A stretch of 64,000 nt of DNA from Panagrolaimus kolymaensis. Its lineage: Eukaryota > Nematoda > Chromadorea > Rhabditida > Panagrolaimidae. The notes under the pieces were generated by a model. The model saw nothing but the letters and a program-made list of their open reading frames with translations, was not told the origin of the DNA and ran no database searches. Where the stretch lies: NCBI GenBank assembly GCA_028622995.1, contig JAJQJQ010000008.1, positions 372,001 through 436,000 of the forward strand, read 5' to 3'. Position numbers and translations under genes: made by a program. Below, piece by piece: positions 23,391 through 35,500 of this stretch (within the stretch, counting starts at the first letter, position 1; each line of letters begins with the position of its first letter).

Positions 23391-25028
23391 CTTTGCGAAA
23401 TCAAAAAGTTAAATCAAACTTTAGCAGCAGCAGCAAAAATAAAGAAGAGCTAACAACTTTTTTGAAAGCAATGAAAGCAAAAATGAAGGAGACAAACATT
23501 ATTTTTTGGGTAAAGCTTTTTCTTTGTGGGATTGATTGCACCAAGAAGAAGATGCCGCGATGTTTGAAATTTATGCATTCGAGCTAGCTAACTTTTTTAT
23601 GGTCATTTTTTCTTCGTTATTATTAGCTATGAATGTTTTCAATTTTTTTGTGATGATTGTTACTTGGTAAATTTTTATCCCTATAGGTTAGAGATATTGA
23701 TGGTAAGGGTTTACGTCAAGAATCTTGAAGTTTTTAACCTTATTTTTCTGACTCTTTTTTTTTTTTGCGTCATTTACCAACTTTTTTCTCAAGCAAATCA
23801 ATTCACTTATTTTTTTTATCTTTTTTTATTTTGGGTTTGAAAAAAAAAGAAGATAAATTTATTAACCTTCAAAACAATTCAAACAAATTATTAAAGTTTT
23901 ATCAATGCAAAATATGGGGTTTTCTTCGTCGTTCAAATTCCACTCCTTTTTCTAATTTTTAGTAATTTTATTTCACCAATTTGTTTGTTATTTTTGCCAA
24001 ATAATTTCATGTAGAACTTCCGGTTTAATATTTTGTTATAAAAACATTTTTAAAGTGCAAAAAACAATAAAAATCACGTATATTTATTTATTTTTATTTA
24101 CTCCCTTGCTTTTCTGTTATTTTTCTTGAGATCAGCGGCATAATAATAAAGAAAAAAGAAAGAAAAGCATGTTTATTTACTTTTATCTAGCTAGAAAAAA
24201 ACTTTGAAAATGAAAATTAATAAACAAAAAAAAAGTTTTGCTCACTTTGCTCAAATCAAAAATAACCGAAGCGAAGCGACGTGGCGTGTACGTTTCAGAT
24301 TGTTGTTGCCTCTATTATTTTTTTATTTCTTTCAAGCATCAAAGAAACTAACTAACTGTAGATTTATTTCATAAGCTTTTGCTTGCTGCTGATGCACAGA
24401 TAGATTTTTTCCTGTTTTTTTTTTCTTTTTGTCCCGATTTCATCGACCAATCCATCGACCGAAAGAGAAAGAGAAAAAAAAGATTGGTGAACAACGACAA
24501 CAACAATAACATCAACACTCACTTTTTTTTCCTTTCCTCTCCCGAAGCATGTATGTATTTGTTTTTTTATTCGACATTCAAAAAATAAAAAAAATAAAAA
24601 AGTAAAGTTAACTCTTCTTTTTTTTCCTGCTCCTCGAAGGAGGAAGAAAGGTGGTAGTTGTTGTTTATTTACTTTTTACCTATGCGCAATATTCCGGCTT
24701 GATGTTGCTAGCTCGCTCGGTTGTTGACATTTTTTTCTTGAGACCATACACCACCATCCATCGGATACCCTCTCTCCCTCTCTCTTCTCGTCTCTTGCAT
24801 CCATAAACACATACATACACTTTTCTGAAGCAAACGAGAAAGAAGGAGGGCGTCAAAAATTTTTTACTTTTTTTATAAGAATATATAAATATATAAATAC
24901 CTAAGAAATAAATAAATATTTTCAAAGAAAGAAATTTTTTTTAGTTTATTCGAAAAAAATATATTTTTATTACGGTTTTTTTACGTTTTTGAAAGTTTAT
25001 TAGAAGAACTAAAAAAGAAAAGAAAAAG
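23391..25028. other. Intergenic between divergent BTB and Clc-like genes
   Basis: Both genes are transcribed outward from here. The stretch has pyrimidine-rich blocks (CTCTCTCCCTCTCTCTT near 24770-24786) on the Clc-like side. No exon was recognised. Confidence 0.5.
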
Positions 25029-26206
25029 ATGAAGTGCCGAGCAACTTTACTTCGAGTCTTAATTTTATTCTTTATGATTTTGGTTGCAATTGCAATGCTA
25101 TTTACCATTATTGCTTTATTTACTCCAGCATGGCAACATTTTAATTATACTCAAAATGGACCTAGTATTGGAATAGTTTCACATACTTGTGGAACATTTA
25201 ATCAAGAAACATGTCGAACTTATCAAGGAGTAAGTTTTAATTTTCTTTTGGAGGAGTTAAATAAAGAAAAGAAAAAACAAAAAATGGAATACCAATTTCA
25301 AGAAGAACTTTATTATTGTAATTATTTTGAGATTATATACGAAAAATTAAAGCAAAATTTGAAAAAGGGAAAAAAATTTTGGTTAATTATTTGCAAATTT
25401 TTAGTCGTAATTATTAGGAAATAGAAAAATTATAAAAAAAATTTAATTTAACTTTTATCATACGTTTTGGGTTTTTTTTATATAGGTAAAATGCAACACG
25501 CATAAATTTTTTTAAAATTTTCTAATAAATAAAACTTTTTGTTGAGAGATTCATAGAGTAAATTTGAAGGATATCCAACCAAAAAAATGGAAAAGTTACA
25601 GTACCTTTAGAAATTTTTTCTAATAATTTTTTTAGCTTTATTTCCTTTAAAAAAAATTTATTTTTAATTAATTCTATTAATTCATTTTTCAGTTCAAACG
25701 ACCTTATGAAAAAGCGGTATTAGCATTTATGATTTTGGCATGGATTTTTGAAGCCTTTTGCCTTCTCGCTGCATTGATTGCAATAATCAGTCCAACCCGA
25801 TTTAGTAGAGCAATGTTATCTTTGCCTCTTTTGTCTCTAATGACTACCATATTTTTACTTATTGCTTTTGTGGTTTATGCTTCCAAGTATCAAAGTAGCA
25901 CAAGTATGCAAATTTTTTTATTTTTTTCGTTCTGAGACATTTTTTATATAAAAATGAATTGTTTTTTTAGCTATAATCCCGCCCAATCAAGTTGGAGTTT
26001 ATGCAGATCAAAAACTTGGTTATTCATTTGGTTTAGCAATTGTGGCTTTTATTTTATCTGTTTTTGCTACAACTCTTGGATTTATTGCTTACACTCTTCA
26101 TCGAAGACGTTATGTTTCCACTTCTGGAACATATGTCACGACAACAACAACCCATCCTCATGTAAATGTTGTGAAAACTGAAGAAGTCATTGTTACTCGA
26201 GGCTAA
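25029..26206 (+). CDS. Clc-like four-transmembrane protein (claudin superfamily)
   Basis: Exons 25029-25229, 25693-25903 and 25971-26206 join to 215 residues. Four hydrophobic segments fall near residues 8-32, 75-100, 108-130 and 155-180. The first extracellular loop contains PAWQHF...GPSIGIVSHTCG, matching nematode Clc-like proteins, relatives of claudin/PMP22. The cytosolic tail is basic then Thr-rich (YVTTTTTHPH) and ends VIVTRG. Family knowledge: membrane proteins of epithelia and neuromuscular tissue; the specific role here is not known. AATAAA follows the stop at about 26216. The start is the only in-frame ATG before the first TM. No defect. Confidence 0.85.
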
Positions 26207-27068
26207 ATATTTAAAAATAAAACAATTATTTAAAAAAATGTGTTTTTATTTGCTTTGAAATTTTAATTTTTTTTTGAAAAGTTTCGCTCCGGTATTCCGG
26301 GTTCTTTATTTTATATATATTTTGTCTCTGATTTTTTTGCTGTGTATTTTTTTTTTGTTGCTTCATGACTAAAGATTCTGAATTTCTTATTTTTCCTAAT
26401 TTTTTTTGTTTCATGATTTCCAATTCCTCAAATCCTAAAATTACCTATCTTTTTCCTAAATATTTTTGTTTATTTTTCTCACCAAAAAAATTGCTTAACA
26501 AACCAAACAAAAAAACCAAATCATCACTTTTTTATTGTTTTTTGTTTATTATTTTTTTTTCTTCTCTTTAGTCATGATCCTCGCTCGCTTCTTATAGTCG
26601 CTGCTCAAAAATCATACTTAACTTTCTATTTTTTTTGCTTTTGTAAATATCGGAAGTAAATGATTGTCAACTTACTTTTTTCTTCGGTGAAAAAAAAACT
26701 TTCTCGCGCATTCTGTCTTTTTATTTTTCTCTCTTATTTTTTTACTGTGTAAATATTAGTTTGGTGATTTTCGATGACAGAAAATTGTTTATTTTTGTTT
26801 TTTGGATGTATATAATATATTTTTTTACCTTTTGAAATTCAAGTGTTTTGAATGTATTACAAACTTTTTTTTATTGTTAACCTTTTAAAAAGTGACTAAT
26901 ATTTGCCAAAAAAAGAAAAAAAAGTTTTGTGAATTATATTTTACTTTTTAAAATTCAAATAGAAAGGTAATTTTATATTTCCTAAAACAAACAGTAAAAT
27001 ACAAAAAAAACCTTTGCAAACAGTAAAAAAAATTATTATAAAATTCACAATTTTTTTTTTACTTTTTT
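26207..27068. other. Intergenic between convergent genes
   Basis: Low-complexity T- and A-rich DNA of 862 bp containing the 3' flanks of both neighbours. Nothing else was seen. Confidence 0.5.
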
Positions 27069-28257
27069 TCATGAAAGTTTAGTAATTACAAGATTATTAT
27101 AATAAATGTAATCATTATTTGGAGAAGTCCCATACCATTTACTTCCACCTCGAAATGTCATAAAACAAAAAGCATTAATCAAGCGTTTATTATCATCGGT
27201 TGAAGTTGTCCATCGAATATTTTTGTTGATCAAAGTTTCATTATTAATTTTAACTTTTATTCCACCGTTTTTATTTTCGCCTGTGTTACTTTTGATATAC
27301 ATATAAATGTGATACCAAGTATCAGTTTTTAAATTTGAAAATTATGTTGCGTTATAATGATCTCCAAATTGAGATGGTTGATTTTTATAATAAATATATG
27401 GAATTAAATATGGTTCAGCATTTTTGTTGGTTATAGCTGTGGAATCATTGGCGCGCTTAATTTTGCTTCCCCACATCATGCGAAAGCTTCCACCCGTTCC
27501 ATCCCAACCAGCATTGCCACCAGTATGGGAAATTCCAATAAAAAATCCAAATCCAACTTTTCCACCTCTGCTCCATTTAAAATTTTTATCAAACTAAAAA
27601 AAAAGAAATACTTCAAAATGCGAAAAAAAAAATGTCTGCAAGCTGTAAAGTAAAAATAACGATTTTGTCACAGAATTTAAAAAATTTGTGAAATTTTGAA
27701 ATAGAAAAAACTTTTCTATTTTCTGTATTTTTTTTTTGTTTGTTTTTATCTCCAAAAGGAATTTTTTAAATTTTCTTTTTTTGAAATAAATATAAAAATT
27801 TATTTAATTTTTTAAAAATTTTTATTATCAATTTTCGATTTTCTTGTGAAACTTATTTTTCCACTTTAAACTTTTGTTTGCAGAAAACCATTACTTTTTT
27901 ATTTTCCAACTCCAACTTACTTTCAAATCATAAGACATTTCATATTCTTCACCCATTGGCAAAGGACTATGCATACCCAAACCGCCATTAGATAATTTAT
28001 TTGCATTCATTTTAATTCTCAAGCTTCCATTAACAATTTGAGAATGTGAAGCATTCCAGAAACTAATTTTTTCACCAAAATCACATTCAGCATCTTTTTT
28101 GGAATAGTTTCCATTAGATCGATGTGTCCAATTTATTGATAGTAATTCACCAGTAATATTTATTTGTTTTTTTCGGTATATAACAACCTTGACAAAAATT
28201 AAGTAAAGAAATCGCAAAAAAGTATAGAATAAAACGGAGCCGATCCAAATCAATCAT
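27069..28257 (-). pseudogene. Polysaccharide-lyase-14-like gene with stop and frameshift
   Basis: Two exons (about 28257-27921 and 27593-27069) encode one domain: SNGGLGMHSPLPMGEEYEMS near the start, then GGKVGFGFF, GGSFRMMWG, TDTWYHIYMYI and, at the end, FRGGSKWYG...DYIYYNN. This order (G-G-S-x-R-M-M-W, W-Y, F-R-G-G-S-x-x-W) resembles PL14/PL20 lyases that cut alginate or glucuronan. A TAA at 27342-27344 interrupts the frame 8 codons before TWYHI. The ATG at 28257 with a good signal peptide is in a different frame from the domain, consistent with a 1-nt indel, possibly in the A-run near 28170. It looks recently inactivated. Substrate is unknown; the lyase assignment rests on motif resemblance only. 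Confidence 0.6.
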
Positions 28258-28356
28258 TTTTCTTTCAAATAAATTTGCTTTATTTTAAACACAAACTTAG
28301 TTAAACGTGGAAAACCAGAACAAAATTAATTAATTCTTAGTTTTTTATACTTTTTT

Positions 28357-31300
28357 TTAAAAAGGATCTGTGAGGGGTTGTTGTTGCTTAAGTTTTAAAA
28401 ATGGGCGTGTTGTGGATGTCGTTGTAAATGTTGTAGTTGTTGATGTCAAAGTTTGGGTTGTTGCAGTTGAAAATGTTTCCGAACATACTGAAGTAACCAC
28501 AGGACAACCATTGCAGCTAATTCGATCAATTTTTAAAAATATTGGATCGTTAATTGGTTTGTAATTATCTAGATCAATAAGTTGATCATCTGGTGAAATT
28601 GTTTCGCTGGTTCTTGTATTAACTAAAGCTTCAAATCCATTATTAAAAGCTTTCATAAAACAACCATTTGAATCGCAATATGAAAATAATCGAATACTGT
28701 GATCACCAGTTGTTTGCCATTTATAACAATTATTATCATCAACACAAATGCACATATTTACGCAATCAATAATAATATCTTGCCTACAAAAATTACCCAA
28801 ATAATTAACAAAATAACTTTAAATTTTTCTGAAAGACCCTACTTTTTGATAAGAAATTTTCATAGCATTTTTTACATTTTTATTTTTAATTTAAAAAACA
28901 TACATGAGTCCCGCGACAAGATCGTTTGTAACAGTTGTATTTTTAGAAGTAAAATAATATTCAGTCCCTTCTGAGCACATACATTGGCCTACAAAATTTC
29001 TTTTTAAAAATTTATAAAACTTATTGATCAAAAAATTATACCATCTGGCGTGCTTATCGTTACCATGTTAATAGAATCAGTGGGAATATAAACGGCCGAA
29101 GTGTTTTCAGGTTGAATGCAAGGAAGTGGAGTTATCGATGTTGTTGGTAATTCATTCGAACATGAACTAGAGGGAATTGGACAACCCGTACAACTTATTC
29201 GAGTAATTTTTAGAAAGGCGGGATCGGTGATAGGCTTATAAGTAACTCCGTCAGCTAAAAATTCATCATTGGGGTTAATAGAATCGCTGCTGTTGGCGAC
29301 ATTAATCAAAGGCTCATCCAAATTTATAGTTCGCATATAGCAACCATCAGCACCACAATATGAATAAAGATTTACGCCAGGCATAAATGTGTCAACATAG
29401 TGGTAACACTTGCCATTTGTGTCACATATACACAGCTCTGCACATGAAGCGTGTAAATCTTCTCTAAATTTTTCTTTAATTGTTTTAAATTTTTTTATTG
29501 CTTAAACACTTACAAATTATTACCAAAAAGCTCGTTAGTATCGCTTGAATTTTTAGTTGAAAAATAATATTCAGTTCCATCAGAGCATTCACAAGAAGCT
29601 GAAATTTTTAAAAGGCATACTATTATTTGCTTTCAAAAGCTTAAATTTTTACCATTTGCTTGGTCTTCAAATGAAATGGAAGAAAAGGAGGATGTTGGAA
29701 TATAAATGGCCGAAGTATTTGGAGGCTGAATGCAAGAAGCTGGGGTTGTCGTAGTTGATGGTGTAGCAGTGGTGGTAGTTGTTAAAACTGTAGTCGTGGT
29801 GATAGGAGTCGTCGTAGTTGGAGGAATGATTGGACATAAAGAAATTGCAGCAAGAGCACTACAACCAGTGTTGTCACGCCGCCGCCGCCGGCGAGGCGTC
29901 GCCGATATCTGCGCCGCCGCCGCCGGCGGCGGCGGCGGCGGCGGCGGCGAATATTTTGGATTGGCGGCGGCGCCGCCGTCGACGGCGATACAAAAAATTT
30001 AGTTTGAGAAATTATCAAAGGGATAACCAAGGCAATTATTTTTTCAGAATTTCCTAAATTCAACGTGATTTCTTCTTTGGTATATTTTTTCTCGATATTA
30101 GAGCAATCCAAAGAGATATGAGGACCAAACAATAATGTTCTAATTTTTTTTTGAAAAATTTTTAAAATCCAAAGGGTCCTCCCTTTGGTAAAGTTTGTAC
30201 TACAAATTAACGCCGCCGGCAGCGCCGCCATCGCCGCCGCCGGCGGCGGCGGCGGCGGCGGCGATGAAATAAAAATATGACAACACTGACTACAACCTCC
30301 ACAACCAAATTTAGAAACTTTTAAATATGCTGAATCTGTCAAAGGTTTTAATTGATTTGGATTAACATATTGATCGTTTGGATCTATTTGACTTCCATTT
30401 ACAGAATTAATTAACGGAGTATAAGTTGGATTGAAAGCTTTCATAAAGCAACCATCCGTTTCACAAATAGAAAATAACCAAATTCCATTGGTTGAGCTTG
30501 ATGGATATTGATAACAATTATTTTCAATATCACAAACACACATATCTTCCCAACAAACACTGTAGGCATTGCCTCTGAAATTAATTAGCGTTAGAAATTG
30601 CCTAATTTTCGAAAACTAACTTTTCGTTGAAAAACAAATCCATCGCATCCGCGCTTGGTTGAGGGGGATAAAAATAATCTGCTCCAGCTGAACGAGGGCA
30701 TGAACCTAAAAACCGAAATGAAACAAATTCAAAAAGTATTCTTGCAATTTTTATCTGGTTTTTACTATAATAAATAAAACTTACTATTAGCTGGTTTCAT
30801 AATAATTCCATTGGGAGAAATTGAATCGGTTGGAATGTAAACTGCCGCTGTATTTGGAGGTTGGTTGCAACATGGTAAAACTGGTGTAGTTGTCGTGGGA
30901 ATAGCTGTTGTGGTTGTTGAAGTTGTGGTTGTTACTTTTAATGAACAAAAAGGTTCAACATTTGTTTGTAAACATTCTATAAAATTATTTTCTTTCATTT
31001 TACAATATTTTAATGCTTGATTTTCACCTTCAAATTTCACTGGGTCATTATTCAATTTGCAATTATTATAATGATAAATGCAATCTGAAAACAAAAATTA
31101 CGGTATCCAAAAATTTCCATTTTAATAATTATTTACTTCTGGATGTTTGATTCCAATCTCTTTCAGGTGCAATAATTTCGTATGGAGGATACAACGAACA
31201 AAATGGAGCCACATTAGTTTTTAAACATTCTTAAAGGTTAAAAAAATTTTTGAGTCTAATTTTTTATATGCGAAACTTACTTTCAAATTCAGTGGAAACA

Positions 31301-31596
31301 GAATTCAAGTTGCAGCCATCATAATGCATCAAACAAGCTAAAATTCAAAATTATTTTTTTAAAGTTGCTATTTTGATGGACCAAAAATATTTAAATATTT
31401 TTCGAAGCCTCTTTTACATTTTGTTTTGCCTCTTTTTAACTATGGTTTTCAAAAATAGTAATAAAAAAAGCTTACTTTGTGAATAAACCCATCCTCGTCC
31501 AGCCATAGTTGCATTGTAAGTTGGATAAACCGCTGTTGTTTGGGAAATGAAACTAAACAAACTCAAAGAAGTCAAGAAAGCAGCAAAAATAATCAT
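28357..31596 (-). pseudogene. Modular Cys-rich secreted protein, copy 1 (interrupted by a transposon)
   Basis: Ten exons: 31596-31476, 31337-31281, 31229-31137, 31084-30785, 30705-30621, 30574-29653, 29598-29514, 29463-29042, 28988-28904, 28783-28357. The start gives a signal peptide (MIIFAAFLTSLSLFSFISQ). After two short Cys exons the protein repeats one unit three times. Each unit is an 85-nt exon (CxCxxGTEYYF..K type in two of the three) plus a long exon with C-x3-CxCD.NxCY, LFSYC..DGCFMKAFN, INPNDQ, KPLTDSAYLKV and CxGC, then a Thr/Ser/Pro linker and a PPNTxAVYIPTDSI segment. Exon 6 holds a 423-bp insertion (29866-30288). Without it and one target copy the gene reads through 721 residues without a stop. 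I do not recognise the module; mucin-like linkers suggest a surface or cuticle/secretory protein. Confidence 0.75.
29866..30288. mobile_element. hAT-like non-autonomous element (MITE), 423 bp, GC-rich arms
   Basis: The ends are perfect inverted repeats (CAGTGTTGTCA / TGACAACACTG). The flanks repeat ACTACAAC exactly (29858-29865 and 30289-30296), an 8-bp target duplication typical of hAT transposons, whose ends also start CAG. Inside each end are long GCC/GGC triplet arrays capable of pairing with each other, in stark contrast to the AT-rich host. The centre is AT-rich and has no transposase. It sits in a coding exon of the modular secreted gene; the other gene copy (32583-35610) has the uninterrupted site. 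Confidence 0.92.
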
Positions 31597-31996
31597 TGCA
31601 GCTTTTCTCTAAAAAATTTTATCTAAAAGATACAGTATTTTTGCTTAAAAAAATTTATGCTCACACTAAATTTGCCGCTTTTTCGAGCAAAAGAAAAAAA
31701 AGACGAAAACTAATATTTTTGTAAGAATCAGAAAAATCTTAAATAACCATCAAAAAAGAATTATAGGAAAAGAAAAATTAAAAAATTAAATTCAGTTGGT
31801 TACAAAAAGCTTGATTCTCACACTTTTTTTAATTAGCGTTTCCAAAATTCAATACGGAAACCAAAAAAGAAGCATATTAAATTTCTTATTGCCAAACATT
31901 TTTAAAAAATATTTAAAAAAATCATATTTTTTATAAAAAATTTGCACTTATTTCTCACATTTAATTATTGCCTAAAATCAAATTTAAAGACATAAG
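31597..31996. other. Upstream region of modular gene copy 1
   Basis: AT-rich, clearly similar to 35611-35997 (for instance GATACAGTATTTTTGCTTA and TTCTCACACTTTTT occur in both), so it belongs to the segmental duplication. Ends at the next transposable element. Confidence 0.65.
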
Positions 31997-32157
31997 CAGG
32001 CCTCTTCCACAGGCCGGGTTTTGCCGGCCCGTCAAAATTTTTTTTGCCCTGGTAATCCCTTTGATTTTTTTTCTTTTTTTAGAAAATGGTCGGCCCCGGC
32101 CCTGCCTGGCCCGTTCAAAAATCGGCCCGGGCTGGACGGGCCGAAGGAAGAGGCCTG
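31997..32157. mobile_element. hAT-like non-autonomous element (MITE), 161 bp
   Basis: The ends are perfect 12-bp inverted repeats (CAGGCCTCTTCC / GGAAGAGGCCTG), followed inside by further pairing GGCCGGG / CCCGGGC and GGCCCGT / ACGGGCC type blocks. An exact 8-bp duplication GACATAAG flanks it (31989-31996 and 32158-32165). There is no coding capacity. The duplicated copy of this region lacks the element at the matching place (GATTTAAG, 35990-35997). Confidence 0.92.
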
Positions 32158-32244
32158 GACATAAGATAGGGAAAAAATAGAGAACACAAAACCTTGGGAT
32201 TTCTAACTCTTTTTATATGCACAAATATGGTATTAACAACAGTA

Positions 32245-32371
32245 AAAAATTCATAAATTTGACAAATATAAGAATGTGATTTATTCCTAAAAGTAATTTT
32301 AACACAAAATTACATTCAGCATCTTTTTTGGAATACTTTCCATTAGATCGGTGAGTCCAATTTGTTGATAT
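32245..32371 (-). pseudogene. Remnant of polysaccharide-lyase-like gene, second copy
   Basis: The segment matches the first exon of the 27069-28257 gene, including the stretch encoding NWTHRSNG.YSKKDAEC. It breaks off on both sides and the frame is lost after DAEC. It is the leftover of that gene in the second unit of the segmental duplication, in the same position relative to the modular gene. Confidence 0.8.
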
Positions 32372-32582
32372 GGTAAAAAAAATTTCTTTTATTTTTTCTA
32401 ACATTTATTAAATTTTGTTTCACTGTTTTATAAACAAAGTTGGAAAAATGTTTAAGAAAAAAATAATTTTTATTTAAAATAATTTAAACTTTCATAAAAA
32501 TATGCTTTATTTTAAACACAAACTTTGTTGAACGTTGAAAACCAGAATAAAAATAATTAATTACTTTATTTTATTAAGTTTT

Positions 32583-35500
32583 TTAAAAAGGATCTGTAAG
32601 GGGTTGTTGTTGCTTAAGTTTAAAAAATGGCCGAGTTGTGGATGTCGTAGTAAATGTTGTAGTTGTTGATGTCAAAGTTTGTGTTGTTTCAGTTGAAAAT
32701 GTTTCTGAGCATACTGAAGTAACCGCTGGGCAACCATTACAGCTTATTTTAGTAAGTTTAAAAAATATGGAGTCGGTAAGTGGCTTATATATAAAATTTT
32801 CATCCGCTTGATCTTGAAAAATGATCGTTTGATTAGTAGCAGCGTTAATTACTTTATTAAATACATTAATGACAAGTCTCATATAACTTCCATCAGCTTT
32901 GCAATAACTAAGAAAAAATACACCTGCACCCGGATCATCCGCATTAAATTCGTAACAATTGTTATCGTCATCGCATGTACACATTTGGGCGCAAGATGTA
33001 CTCATATCAAATCTATAACGGTTTTTTATTAAAAACTTGCTAAAATTTGGGTAGAATTTCCAAGCCGTTGTTATTTTATGAATATTTTTTAAAAATTAGT
33101 AACCAAATTTACAATATAAATTGCGGAATTTTTAATATTTCATTTATTAATTTACCATCTAAATTTTTATTATAACACACGCTTTCATCTTTTTTTGACT
33201 TTTTTTTTCATTTCATAAGCGATAATGGTAACTGTAATAAATTAATTATAAACTTACGAAGTTGAATCTATTATACTTTGTGTGTCACTTGTATTTTGTG
33301 AAGTAAAATAAAGATGTTTTCCATCAGAACATTCGCATGAAGCTTAAATATTTAAAAAGTGGTATAAATTTGATGGTTTTTATTCATTACCTTTAGGAAT
33401 ATTATTAATTATTATTGAGTCTACAGAATCCCCAGTGATAAACACCATCGAAGTGTTTGCAAGTGGATTGCAGACAGGCAAAGTTGTTATTGCCATAGTT
33501 GATGTCAGAGAATTTGAAGTGGTAGTTGTAATAATTGCGGTTGTAATCGTTGAATTTGATTTACATGTATTTTGAATAGGACATCCTGAACAACTCACTT
33601 TGTTGACATTCAAAAATGATGGATCTGATAATGGTTTAAAGTCTTGATTTTCATCCCTCTGCATAGCTTGGGTAAAAGTTTCATTAGTGAAAACATTAAT
33701 AAAATCGGTAAAAGGATCATTGATCAAAGTTCTCATATGACAACCATCGGTCCAACAATATGAATAAAGAAAGATCCCGGCAGCAGAAGGATTTTTATAA
33801 CGAAAACACATATCATCATTATCACAAACGCATAAATCAAGGCAGTAAGCTGCCATATTTTGGCTAAAAAAGTTAAAACTTTTAAAATATGTAAATTGAA
33901 AAGAAATATATATCGCAGAAAATATTAAAAGTCCCGAGGAAATGCAACGCTTTTGAAAAATAAAGTACTCAGTAAGACATCGAAAAAAACTTACTCTAAT
34001 TCGTAGAAAAGTTGTCGAGTATTGTCTGTATCTTTTGTTGCAAAATAATATTCAGTTCCACTCGGACATTCACATGTTGCTAAAAATTTGAAAAATAATA
34101 AAATATGATTAAATTATCTATATATATCATCATACCATTTGGCGATTGCATAACAATTTGTGCTATAGTATCTATCGGTATATAAATAGAAGATGTGTTT
34201 GGAGGCTGAATGCAAGACGGTGGTGTTGTAGTTGTTGATGGTATAGCAGTAGTGGTAGTTGTTAAAACTGTTGTTAAAGGCGTAGTTGAAGTTGGAGGAA
34301 TTATTGGGCATAAAGAAATTGCAGCAAGGGCGCTGCAACCTCCGCAACCAAATTTAGAAACTTTTAAATATGCTGAATCTGTTAAAGGTTTCAATTCATT
34401 TGGATTTACATATTGATCATTTGGATCTATTTGGCTTCCATTAATTATGTTTGTCAAAGGTGTGAAAGTGGGATTAAAGGCTTTCATAAAGCATCCATCA
34501 GTTTGACAAATTGAAAATAGCCAAATTCCATTGGTGGATCCTTCGGGGTACTGATAACAATTGTTTTGGATATCACAAACACACATGCCTTCACAAACAC
34601 TATGTACATTATCTCTAAAGATTATGTTATGCATTTTATGTATATTTTTTGACAATAATTTAAACTCAAAATTAAAAAAACAAACTTCTCATCAAAAAAC
34701 AAATCCGTTGCATCAGCGCTTGGTTGAGGAGAATAGAAATAATCAGTTCCTCCAGATCGGGGACATGAACCTAAAACCAAAATTTTAATACTCACAAAAT
34801 TTAGGGCCCATAAAACTCACCATTAGCTTGTTTCATAATAATTCCATTGGGTGAAATATAAGCACTTTGAATATAAACTGCTGCAGTGTTTGGAGGTCGA
34901 TTGCAACATGGTAAAACTGGTGTAGTTGTGGTGGGATTAGCCGTTGTTGTTGTTACTACTGTGGTAGTTGTAGCTTTGGTTGTGGATGTTGTAGTTGTTA
35001 CTTTTAATGAACAAAAAGGTTCCACGTTTGTTTGTAAACATTGTTCAAATTTTGTTGGATCATTATTTAATTTGCAATTGTTATAATGATAAATGCAATC
35101 TAAAAAAAAAAAATTACGGTATCCAAAAATTTATTGGTTCAAAATTTTAATTTACTTGTGGATGTTTGATTCTAATCTCTTTCGGGCGCAATTATTTCAT
35201 ATGGAGGATATAAAGAACAAAATGGAGCCACGTTGGTTTTTAAACATTCTAAAAATTCACAAATTTTCTTAGGTTTAAAAATTTAAGTATTATTTACTTT
35301 CAAATTCTGTGGAAACAGAGTTCAATTTGCAGCCATCATAATGAATCACACAAGCTGAAAATAAAATTACTTTATTTCTAAATTTGCTATTTTGTTGGGC
35401 CAAAAACCATTAAATATTTTCGGAGCCTCTTTTACAATTTGTTTTGCCTCATCGTAACTATGGTTTTCAAAAACAATAAAAAAACTTACTTTGTGAATAA

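Noticed and set aside
29730..30057. Plus-strand open frames rich in Val or in Ala/Arg/Gly over the GC-rich element
   Set aside because: They are the antisense of the Thr-rich linker and translations of GCC/GGC triplet arrays inside the transposon, not genes.
34210..35086. Val-rich plus-strand open frames
   Set aside because: Mirror of the Thr-rich linkers of the modular gene on the minus strand; no splice or start context.
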